Source of the DNA: Pseudomonadales bacterium | Lineage (GTDB): Bacteria; Pseudomonadota; Gammaproteobacteria; Pseudomonadales; Azotimanducaceae | DNA: 64,000 nucleotides | Assembly: GCA_019634925.1 (NCBI GenBank) | Contig: JAHCAL010000006.1 | Span: 1 to 64,000 of the forward strand | Direction of reading: 5' to 3' | Shown here: piece after piece, positions 57,240-64,000 of the stretch | Layout: every line of letters starts with the position of its first letter | Numbering within the stretch: position 1 is the stretch's first letter | The notes under the pieces: model-generated | The model's input: the letters and a program-made list of their open reading frames with translations, nothing else | What the model was told of the DNA's origin: nothing | Database searches by the model: none | Position numbers and translations under genes: made by a program

Positions 57240-58150
57240 TGCAGGCGTTCCGTTGCTGGGTCGAACGGCGCGATCTCGACCCGGTAGCGCCTGCGCATCA
57301 GTTCGATGCGTCGTACCTCGGCCGCGGCCTGCGCATCCTCGCGCCAGTCCTGCTCGACTGCCGCGCGACTCTCGGCGAACCCGCGCTGTCGGCCGGGCTG
57401 GTAGTCGTCGATGCGGACCACGTGGATGCCCCAGGGCGAAGCTACCGGTCCCGTCCACCGTCCGATGGGCTGGCCGTCCTGGATCGCTGCCAGCACCGCG
57501 TCGCGGAATGTGTTGCCGAATACCCGCGCCAGGCGGTCGGGCGTCTCCGCCAGCAGTATGCCGGGCGCATGAAAAGGATCCGCGCTCACGTCGTCGCCGG
57601 ATTGCAGCGCGTGCAGCAGCGCTGCGGCACGCGCTGCTGCCGCGTCGCCGTGCTGCCGGGCGGACACGAAACGGTGGGTCAGCGAGATGCGGGGCGGCAG
57701 GGCGTAGCGGTCCCGGTGGCGCGCGTGGAACGCCGCGAGTTCGGCCTCGGTGGGTGTCTCGAGTGCGGCCACTTCGCGCAACGTCATCTCGAGCTTCTGG
57801 GCCAGGCGCTGGCGGATCACCCGATCGCCGCGGTCGAGCCCCAACGCCAGCGCTTCGCGCATGAGCACTTCCTCGCGAATGCGCGCGTCGAGCAGTTCGC
57901 GAAACTCCGCTTCGGTCGGCAGCCGGCGCCACTGGGCGGTGAAATAGGCGGTCAGCAGGCGCTGTTCCGCTGCGTCGATCAGGATGTCGCGCGAGTCCGG
58001 GACGCTGACGGGCGCTGCGCTGACCGTGCCGGCCGGGTTGTCGGCGGGCGCCGTATCGAGGGCGGCCCAGAGCGCGAACACGATGCCCCCGAGGGCCAGA
58101 AAGTGTGTCAGCGGATCGCGCAGCAGGCGTGCCAGAACGTCGTGCATCAC
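57236..58150 (-). CDS. Parvulin-type peptidylprolyl isomerase, membrane anchored
   Basis: 304 residues. A hydrophobic segment THFLALGGIVFALWAAL at about 15-31 anchors it to the inner membrane. A SurA/PpiD-like N-domain (LLTAYFTAQWRRLPTEAEF) is followed by the parvulin domain, with the ends VFGNTFRDAVLAAIQDGQ and TGPVASPWGIHVVRIDDYQPG. It would help fold periplasmic or surface proteins, probably those of its operon. It starts 19 bp after the DUF3604 stop and overlaps the HupE gene. Confidence 0.85.
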   Translation of the reverse strand: MMHDVLARLLRDPLTHFLALGGIVFALWAALDTAPADNPAGTVSAAPVSVPDSRDILIDAAEQRLLTAYFTAQWRRLPTEAEFRELLDARIREEVLMREALALGLDRGDRVIRQRLAQKLEMTLREVAALETPTEAELAAFHARHRDRYALPPRISLTHRFVSARQHGDAAAARAAALLHALQSGDDVSADPFHAPGILLAETPDRLARVFGNTFRDAVLAAIQDGQPIGRWTGPVASPWGIHVVRIDDYQPGRQRGFAESRAAVEQDWREDAQAAAEVRRIELMRRRYRVEIAPFDPATERLQ

Positions 58151-58169
58151 GATCCGCAGGCAGAAGCTG

Positions 58170-60032
58170 TCAGGGCTGGCGGGCGGTTCCGGCCTGACCC
58201 GCGGGCAGATACCAGACGGGTGAGGTGAACGCGCGTTCCTGCAGCGTGGCGGGAACCAGGTCGAGCGGCGGGACGCCGAGTGCCGCAGCGTCGAACGTCG
58301 TCCAGCGCGGCGTGGGGATCTCGATCACCCGCACATAGTAGAAGGCGGGCTGCGTCGGGTCGAAGTCCGGATCGGTCCAGGCAGCGGCGAGTTCCGCGCT
58401 GCCGATGGTATTGGTATGGCGGGCACCGGGCACGTCGACCGTGTTGCCGACCGGTGTGACGCTGCCGTCGGAGCGCCGCCGTGCCGGGTCGGACAGCGCG
58501 ACGTCGTGAATGCGCTCGTGCACGGCGCCGTTCGCGGTCCAGCCTTTGATGATCTGGATTCTGTCCAGGTTGGCACCTTCCGGATCCCTGGCCGCCCATA
58601 CCACGATGGTCGGGCTGCGGCCGCGCGCCGGCCCTTCGAGGACGCCGCCCATCGGTACGCCGCGGGCATAGCCGAGTGCCTCGCGTTCCGCGCGTTCGTG
58701 CAGATCCATCGGCAGTTCCCAGCCGGCGAACAGGCGAACGCGCAGATGGGTGCCGGTGGTGCCGTAGGTTTCGCGCCGCCGCATGGCGGCGAACAGGGAT
58801 TCACGGGTGTTTTCCTCGGCCCAGACGGCAGTGAGCCCCGCAGCGCTGAACGACTGGCGCGGCAGCCCGCCCCACAGTTCGGTCGGCTGACGCAGGGCCG
58901 GTGTGCCGTCGGAGGCCGGTCCGCGCGAGCCGGTGTAGTTGCCTTCTTCGACGGCCGATGTCCCCGAGTGATTGTCGCTCGAGCCGATCACGCCGAACTG
59001 GAACGGATTGAAACCCGCTTCGGCCTGCAGGCGCACGCCGTTCAGCCAGGCTTCCCGCACGTAACTGCCGCTCACCTTGCCTGGTGTGCCGCCGGAGATC
59101 AGCAGTTCCGTGAACAGTTCGAAGTCGGCGAACTCGTCGGTCGGCGACAGCGCGGGATGGGTTTCCGAGGTGCCCTTCTGCTGGGTGATCTCCACCAGCG
59201 GTTCGTTCCACGTGCGGCGCGCGGCGTAGGCCGCGTCGATCGGTTCGCCGAAGGAATCGGTGAGCGCGAACATCCGCCCGTCGCTGACGTTGGAATTGTG
59301 CGGGATGGCGATCGCGTCGACGCCACGCATGCGCTGCCGCTCGAGCCAGGTCCAGAGATCTTCGGGGTTGCGCGAATCGCTCGCGGCGAACGGCAGTGGC
59401 AGGTCGGCCGAGCCTTCGAAGATCACGTTGCGATGCATGTTGCCGCCCTGCACGGTCGAGGTCCACTCATAACCCGCGAACGCGGTGAAGCGCCCCGGTT
59501 CGTAGTGCGCGTCGGCCGTCTCGACGATCTGGCGCCATACCGACAGGGTGTTCGCGGGGTCGTAGAAACCCTCTGGAAACTCACCCGATCGCAGCGCGCG
59601 GATGAAGGTGCCGAACGCGGCGTACCGGGTCGCGACGTCCGAGGAACTGGCCTGCCGGCCCAGTTCCGTCGGATTCAGGGGATGCTCCGGCGCGGTCATG
59701 GCGCTGAAGATCCCGAGGTACTCGGCATGGTCCGTCACCGCGAGGAAGTCGAGCGGGGTCCGCAGTTGGATGGTGGCACCGCCGACCGTCGCGACCGGTT
59801 CGCCCTTGGCGTAGCGGTACGCCACGTCGGGCGTCCGGTCGTTGTTGTAGCCGAACGAATCGTTCGAATAGGTCGTGTGCACGTGCAGATCGCCGAAGTA
59901 CACCTGCCGCTCGGGTGGCGTGCCGGCATTCACGCGATTCTCGGCGTGCGGCTGCCCGGGCAGCAGCAGTGCCGCGAGCAGGGCGGCGATGCCGGAGCGA
60001 CGTCCTGAACCGGTTGCGCGTGCGTTCTGCAT
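58170..60032 (-). CDS. DUF3604 family protein, exported
   Basis: 620 residues from ATG 60032 (GGGAGA upstream). A signal ends near GQPHA, then VYFGDLHVHTTYSNDSFG, a PHP-like metal motif (D-L-H-x-H), FLAVTDHAEYLG, and later VIGSSDNHSGTSAV, as in PHP phosphoesterases. DUF3604 is uncharacterised; the motifs suggest a metal-dependent hydrolase in the periplasm. It heads a three-gene unit with a PPIase and a metal-type permease, which may fold it and handle its metal. Confidence 0.88.
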   Translation of the reverse strand: MQNARATGSGRRSGIAALLAALLLPGQPHAENRVNAGTPPERQVYFGDLHVHTTYSNDSFGYNNDRTPDVAYRYAKGEPVATVGGATIQLRTPLDFLAVTDHAEYLGIFSAMTAPEHPLNPTELGRQASSSDVATRYAAFGTFIRALRSGEFPEGFYDPANTLSVWRQIVETADAHYEPGRFTAFAGYEWTSTVQGGNMHRNVIFEGSADLPLPFAASDSRNPEDLWTWLERQRMRGVDAIAIPHNSNVSDGRMFALTDSFGEPIDAAYAARRTWNEPLVEITQQKGTSETHPALSPTDEFADFELFTELLISGGTPGKVSGSYVREAWLNGVRLQAEAGFNPFQFGVIGSSDNHSGTSAVEEGNYTGSRGPASDGTPALRQPTELWGGLPRQSFSAAGLTAVWAEENTRESLFAAMRRRETYGTTGTHLRVRLFAGWELPMDLHERAEREALGYARGVPMGGVLEGPARGRSPTIVVWAARDPEGANLDRIQIIKGWTANGAVHERIHDVALSDPARRRSDGSVTPVGNTVDVPGARHTNTIGSAELAAAWTDPDFDPTQPAFYYVRVIEIPTPRWTTFDAAALGVPPLDLVPATLQERAFTSPVWYLPAGQAGTARQP

Positions 60033-60054
60033 GGTGCGGTCTCCCTTTTTCCGG

Positions 60055-61086
60055 TCAGCGGAACAGTTCACTGCAGCCGGTGCCGTCGAGCACCGCGTCG
60101 GCCGCCTTGCGATCGTATTCGTCGAGTCTCGCATAGGCCGTGCGCAGTTCGGCGACGCAGCGCCCCTGGTAAGGGAACGCCTGCTGCTGCCAGACCTGGC
60201 CTTCGACTTCGCAGTGGACTTCCTTCTCGCCGGCATTCAGCGCACGTGCATTGGCCAGCATGACGGGTACGTACGTGCGGCCGAGTTCGCGGAGCAGCGG
60301 CCTTAGTGCGTCGGCGAGCTGGTCGCGTGCGAGCCAGCCTGAATCATCGACTTCGAGACCTGACAGGTCGTCCACCACGTCGACCCAGGCATAGACCCTG
60401 GGTGCGACGTCGAGCGTCAGTGCCCGTGGCGTCGGATCGAACAGTGCGAGCTGGGTCAGCTGACCGTAGACCGCGAAGTCGGCGCTGCCCGGGCGCCGGC
60501 CGAGCAGGAACGGGAAGCGCTGCAGGTGCGCGTCCATGATTTCGAGGAACCGGCGGTAACTCGACTCGATCACCGGTGTCGTGATCTCGTTGGAACCGAC
60601 CACGTAGAGCCGGTCGATCTGGCGACGGGTGAAGTACGCCTTGCGCTTGTCGATCTCTTCCTCCGGGGCGGAGAGCAGGCTCCAGCGCGGCAGGATGCGG
60701 CCGGCATTCTCGATGTCGGCGGCGTAGTGCCAGCGATAGTGGAACATCGCCTTGGTCAGCCACTCGTCGCCATAGTCCTCGAGCAGGGTATCGAAAAACG
60801 CGATCAGCGGATCGTCGGGTAGCGCGCCGCGCGCGTTCGGGTGGTCCTGTTCGATACGCCGGATGAGCGGCGTCGAGTCGACCACGGCTTCGATTTCACC
60901 GCGTGCGTCCGGCAGGTAGAACGTGGGCAACAGCGCGACTTTGGGCTTCGGCAGACCGAAATCCTGATCGTGCCCACCGATCAGGAGACGGTAGGGAAGC
61001 TGCCGATAGCGCAGCAGCGCGAGCATCTTGCGGGTGTAGGGCGAGCCAGGCGAACCCTTGAACAGGATGGGCGTGTTACCGGTCAA
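60055..61086 (-). CDS. Glutathione S-transferase-like protein (large)
   Basis: 343 residues from TTG 61086 with AGGAG eight bases upstream. The GST-N domain is ILFKGSPGSPYTRKMLALLR with PKVALLPTFYLPD and VDSTPLIRRIEQ; a helical C-domain follows (LGRRPGSADFAVYGQLTQLAL), then about 100 extra residues that are absent from simple GSTs and end in CSELFR. It is cytoplasmic. Last gene of the TetR-led operon. Substrate unknown. Confidence 0.82.
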   Translation of the reverse strand: MTGNTPILFKGSPGSPYTRKMLALLRYRQLPYRLLIGGHDQDFGLPKPKVALLPTFYLPDARGEIEAVVDSTPLIRRIEQDHPNARGALPDDPLIAFFDTLLEDYGDEWLTKAMFHYRWHYAADIENAGRILPRWSLLSAPEEEIDKRKAYFTRRQIDRLYVVGSNEITTPVIESSYRRFLEIMDAHLQRFPFLLGRRPGSADFAVYGQLTQLALFDPTPRALTLDVAPRVYAWVDVVDDLSGLEVDDSGWLARDQLADALRPLLRELGRTYVPVMLANARALNAGEKEVHCEVEGQVWQQQAFPYQGRCVAELRTAYARLDEYDRKAADAVLDGTGCSELFR

Positions 61087-61146
61087 TTGCGTGTCTCCTC
61101 TGGTATGGCGATCGGACGTGCCGGTTGTGATCCGGGCGTCCCGGGA

Positions 61147-61785
61147 TCATCGACGCGCTCTGCGCGGCACCAGCAGGAGCTGGAGCAAGGCGCCGAGTGC
61201 GATGAATCCGGCAAGCGCCAGGTGGCGCGGGTTCACGAAGGTCACCGCAGGGTCGATGGGGAACGCGAAGGTCTGCTCCATCGCCGCGAACTTGTAGCGC
61301 ACCGCCTCGATGAAGCGCGGGTCGGTGCTGATCTCCATCAGGTCGCGGCGGCTGCGGTAGCGCACGACGCCGGCGCGGCGCCACTGCGGGTCGTAGTCGA
61401 GGCCCCATTGTTCGATGTTCGCTGCGGCAGCCGAGCCGACCACGACAAAATAGCCGGCGCGCAGCATGAGCGCGCGCGCCATGTGGTCGCTCGTGTAGCG
61501 GGCGAGTGTGCGGGCAGACGTTTCGCCGGGCTCGACGTCGCCGATCACGAGCGGGGCATCGCGCAGATTCATCAGGTTGACCATGTAGAACTCGCCGCCG
61601 GTATCGGCTTCCATGAAGGCGCGGGCCGCGGCCATGCGCTCGGCGTCCCGGTCGCGCGCCTCGAGCCGTTGCATGTACATCTCGATCTCGTCCGGTGTCA
61701 GCGGTTTGCCGCTGCCCACGTACCACCAGTGGAACAGGCCGTAGCCGATGGCCACGACCGCCCATATGAGCAGCGTTCGCTTCAT
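61147..61785 (-). CDS. Membrane-anchored protein of unknown function
   Basis: 212 residues from ATG 61785 (GAGGGGA upstream). One N-terminal helix (LLIWAVVAIGYGLFHWWYVG) and one C-terminal helix (LALAGFIALGALLQLLLVP) flank a soluble part with FYMVNLMNLRDAPLV and YFVVVGSAAAANIEQWG, which resembles the dimeric alpha-beta barrel (DUF1330-like). It lies between two GST genes in an operon. Confidence 0.72.
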   Translation of the reverse strand: MKRTLLIWAVVAIGYGLFHWWYVGSGKPLTPDEIEMYMQRLEARDRDAERMAAARAFMEADTGGEFYMVNLMNLRDAPLVIGDVEPGETSARTLARYTSDHMARALMLRAGYFVVVGSAAAANIEQWGLDYDPQWRRAGVVRYRSRRDLMEISTDPRFIEAVRYKFAAMEQTFAFPIDPAVTFVNPRHLALAGFIALGALLQLLLVPRRARR

Positions 61786-61819
61786 GTCGATCCCCTCTCA
61801 GATTGTGCCGGGTGCGCGC

Positions 61820-62983
61820 TCAGCCCACGGCGAGTCGGTAATTGGCGCGAATGAGCGGGCGCGCGATGCGCACCTGCAGCAGCAGGTCGGCGCCGGTCTG
61901 CGCGATCAGCGGATCGCAGGCCTGCCGGCCCTGTGGTCCGAGGGCGGCGTAGTGATCGAGCGCCCGCTGCAGCAGCCACAGGCCATGCGGGTTCGACGCG
62001 CAGGTGTACGGGTGTCCACGCAGTTCGAGCTGCACCGGGCCGAGACTCGGCTGGACCGCGCCCTGCGCCGAGAGCGGCGCGCCCGGTGGGTGGTCGCGGT
62101 TTTGCGCCACCCAGTCGGCGTACCGGATCGCGGATGCCGGATACAGGGGCCCGAAGTCCCGGACCAGCATGCGCAGCAGTTCGACGATTCGTGGCGGTAC
62201 CGTATCGCCGGAGAGAAAGTCGAGTGGCGTATCGGCGAACTCCGGCATGCGCAGCTCAGGGGTATTCATGTGTTCGACCCAGCGAAACACCCGTGGTGCG
62301 CGCCGCTGCATGACGTGCAGCGGATAGGGGTCGCGGCCGAGGTGGGCGAACATCGGTCCCATCAGGGCGAAGTCGGCCGCGCAGGGCAGTCCACCAAGCA
62401 GGTACGGGTGATCGGTGAAGTGCGCCTCGAGTGTGTCGAGCAGGTCGAGATAGATCGCGTCGAGCGTCGGGAACAGATCCGGGGTCAGGCCCATCATCGG
62501 GCCCTTGCCTTCCATCTGGTCGGCGATGATGCGCCCGTATCGCTCGAGTTCCACGTCGTTGCCCTGGGGTCGGAACGAGCGGCCGAACTCGCGCACCACG
62601 AAGTGCAGGTTCTCGCCGGGAAAATGCCAGCGGAAATGCCAGGCAAGGCGCGAGAGCCCGTCCGCCAGCAGTTCGAAGAGGTGCGCGACCAGCCGCTGCC
62701 GCGGCGCGGCCGGCAGCCCCGGCGGGTCCGGATGCCGCGACTCTATGAAGTCGAAAATGTCGGTGCTGTCCTGCAGGATGGTGCCGTCCGGCGCTTCCAG
62801 CATGGGAATGTGCTTGTTGCCGACGTGGGGCGTGACGTGCTGGCGGAAGCGGGGGGTCGAGGGCAGGTATTCCTCGAAAGGCACGCCTTTCTTGCGCAGA
62901 TAGCTGCGCGTCTTGCCCGTGTACAGGGAAGCGTATGCGCCGTACAGACGGTAGGGTGCCGACGTTGTGGATGGCGTGTTCAG
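61820..62983 (-). CDS. Glutathione S-transferase-like protein with a probable CTG start
   Basis: The open frame has no ATG, GTG or TTG before GTG 62884, yet coding clearly continues upstream: codons between 62983 and 62884 spell YRLYGAYASLYTGKTRSYL, a GST thioredoxin-fold start. CTG at 62983 overlaps the TetR stop in a CTGA junction and has GGAG eight bases upstream, so I place the start there (387 residues). The rest has HIPMLEAPDGTILQDSTDIF and LGGLPCAADFALMGPMFAHL. A start at GTG 62884 would remove the first strand and helix. A sequence error is the alternative. Confidence 0.75.
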   Translation of the reverse strand: MNTPSTTSAPYRLYGAYASLYTGKTRSYLRKKGVPFEEYLPSTPRFRQHVTPHVGNKHIPMLEAPDGTILQDSTDIFDFIESRHPDPPGLPAAPRQRLVAHLFELLADGLSRLAWHFRWHFPGENLHFVVREFGRSFRPQGNDVELERYGRIIADQMEGKGPMMGLTPDLFPTLDAIYLDLLDTLEAHFTDHPYLLGGLPCAADFALMGPMFAHLGRDPYPLHVMQRRAPRVFRWVEHMNTPELRMPEFADTPLDFLSGDTVPPRIVELLRMLVRDFGPLYPASAIRYADWVAQNRDHPPGAPLSAQGAVQPSLGPVQLELRGHPYTCASNPHGLWLLQRALDHYAALGPQGRQACDPLIAQTGADLLLQVRIARPLIRANYRLAVG

Positions 62984-63627
62984 ATCTCGATCTCCAGGTA
63001 ACGCGCGATCATGAGCGTGAGCTCCTGCACCGTGTGATCTTCGGTGGCGCGGCGATTCTCCGAATCGAACAGGGTCATGAGGATGAGGATCTTCGAGACG
63101 TTGGCGATCGCCAGGTAGACCCGCTCGCGATTGATGGTGCGGTGATCGACGAAGCCGCGCGCGAGCAGCAGGTCGGCGACCCTGCTGGCGCCGTGGCGGT
63201 CCATCTCCATGCCCGGACCGATGACCGTCTTGTCCTGGTAGCCTAGTGTCACCAGGGCCTGGAAGAAGCCCTGGTTGCGGCTGATCACGCGACCCATGTT
63301 GCGCACCATGTGCGTCAGCAGTTCGCCGGCGGTCCAGTTCGGGTCCGCGCTGTTGCAGAAGCGGTCCCAGTTCTCGCGACCGCGCTCCATGAAACGCGCT
63401 TCGAGTGCCGTGAAGAAACCGCGCTTGTCCTTGAAACGCTGGTAGAACACACCGACCGAAATGCCCGCGTCCTGAGCGATGTCGGCGATCTTGGCACCGT
63501 CGTAGCCGTCGCGGGCAAACGCCCGAATGCCGGCCTTGATCAGGAGGTCGCGCTTCTCACGGCTGCGCTGCTGCAGCGCGGGGCGCTCAGGGTCGGGTGT
63601 TCCCGGTCGGGTCCTGGATTTGGCCAC
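62980..63627 (-). CDS. TetR-family transcriptional regulator
   Basis: 215 residues. The N-terminal helix-turn-helix is IADIAQDAGISVGVFYQRFK within RDLLIKAGIRAFARDGYDGA, which is typical of TetR. The C-terminal ligand domain is unassigned. It is the first gene of the minus-strand GST operon and divergent from another GST gene; the operator between them suggests that it represses both and itself. Its stop overlaps the next start. Confidence 0.93.
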   Translation of the reverse strand: MAKSRTRPGTPDPERPALQQRSREKRDLLIKAGIRAFARDGYDGAKIADIAQDAGISVGVFYQRFKDKRGFFTALEARFMERGRENWDRFCNSADPNWTAGELLTHMVRNMGRVISRNQGFFQALVTLGYQDKTVIGPGMEMDRHGASRVADLLLARGFVDHRTINRERVYLAIANVSKILILMTLFDSENRRATEDHTVQELTLMIARYLEIEI

Positions 63628-63663
63628 TGGCGTCTTGCTCCGCTGCCCGGGGGCGCAGTGATG

Positions 63664-63678
63664 GATTTAATGTAAATC
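63664..63678. promoter_or_regulatory. Inverted repeat, probable TetR operator
   Basis: GATTTA-ATG-TAAATC has perfect 6-bp arms around a 3-bp centre. It lies 37 bp before the TetR start and about 90 bp before the divergent GST start, in a locally AT-rich patch that probably holds the promoters. Position and symmetry are as expected for self-regulation by TetR. Confidence 0.6.
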
Positions 63679-63764
63679 ATAGTTCATATTAAGGGAAGCC
63701 TCGGCATGCGGCCGGTATCTGTCCGGCCTCGGCTGAGCCTGAAACCGCTGGCACGAGGGGAATC

Positions 63765-64000
63765 ATGGCGGAAATCTATCGCATATTCGGTTCGGAAATG
63801 TCGCCTTATTCTGTGAAGGTGCGATCCTGGTTCCGCTTCAAGGGGGTACCGCACGTCTGGCTGCTGCGCAACGGTGCAACCCGTGCCGAATACGAGCAAC
63901 ACGCGAAGATTCCGATCGTACCGCTCGTGGTGACCCCCGAAGGTCAGGCGCTGCAGGATTCCACGCCGCTGCTCGAGAAGCTCGAAGGCGTCTTTCCGGA
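63765..64000 (+). CDS. Glutathione S-transferase family protein (partial)
   Basis: The gene begins at ATG 63765 after GAGGGG and is cut by the window end after about 78 codons. The N-terminal thioredoxin fold reads YRIFGSEMSPYSVKVRSWFR, KIPIVPLVVTPEG and LQDSTPLLEKLE. The serine after the first strand (SPYS) lies where GSTs keep their catalytic residue. Divergent from the TetR operon and probably controlled by the same regulator. Confidence 0.8.
   Translation, partial: MAEIYRIFGSEMSPYSVKVRSWFRFKGVPHVWLLRNGATRAEYEQHAKIPIVPLVVTPEGQALQDSTPLLEKLEGVFP

Overview
The window reads as one continuous piece of a high-GC, Gram-negative chromosome. Evidence for a diderm: two TonB-dependent receptors, an autotransporter-type beta-barrel, several lipobox-type lipoproteins, a DsbA-type periplasmic oxidoreductase and a bifunctional PBP1B. 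PBP1B with a TPR lipoprotein directly behind it resembles the ponB-lpoP arrangement of Pseudomonas, so an uncultured or little-studied gammaproteobacterium is the best guess; genus cannot be read from the sequence. I see no rRNA, tRNA, CRISPR array, phage or transposase gene. Genes are tightly packed and many use GTG or TTG starts behind good Shine-Dalgarno sites.

Layout. 1-6.8 kb: end of a palindromic repeat, a nitronate monooxygenase, a Calx-beta/beta-barrel surface protein, a DUF3237 protein, an amidohydrolase and a YcaD-like MFS permease. 6.9-12.3 kb: a TonB-dependent receptor, an SDR with a signal peptide and an alpha-glucan phosphorylase. 12.4-20.5 kb: the glycolate oxidase operon glcDEF, an MFS permease, a flavin amine oxidase, and a beta-propeller protein overlapping a ubiquitin-like MoaD/ThiS protein. 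20.5-26.5 kb (minus strand): an ODP-type di-iron MBL protein, an LpoP-like lipoprotein, PBP1B, a small lipoprotein and a lipoprotein S41 peptidase. 26.6-30 kb: a TPP riboswitch driving a TonB receptor (probable thiamine uptake), DsbA, and a glutaredoxin-like protein.

30-47.7 kb is a catabolic island: five luciferase-like (LLM) oxidoreductases, two of them a tandem duplication, two PPOX-fold flavin/F420-type proteins, an enoyl-CoA hydratase, an acyl-CoA dehydrogenase, a fatty-acid-type acyl-CoA ligase, an APH-type kinase of the ACAD10/11 class, a histidine phosphatase, two MBL hydrolases and an Atg22-like permease. Together they suggest CoA-linked breakdown of a hydrophobic carbon source with many flavin or deazaflavin steps; the substrate is unknown. 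A lytic transglycosylase lies inside this stretch.

48-54.3 kb: two divergent Gfo/Idh/MocA dehydrogenases with a sugar isomerase-type TIM barrel (sugar or cyclitol catabolism), homospermidine synthase, an SDR and an ABM-fold monooxygenase. 54.4-60 kb: a lipoprotein sulfatase, then a three-gene unit DUF3604 / parvulin PPIase / HupE-UreJ membrane protein. 60-64 kb: a TetR regulator with a likely operator, heading a minus-strand operon of two large GST-like proteins and a small membrane protein, with a third GST starting divergently and running off the window. The first GST of that operon seems to start at CTG in a CTGA overlap with the TetR stop codon.

Leads most worth following: the beta-propeller/ubiquitin-like pair, the DUF3604-PPIase-HupE unit, the LLM/PPOX island, the riboswitch-controlled receptor and the CTG start.
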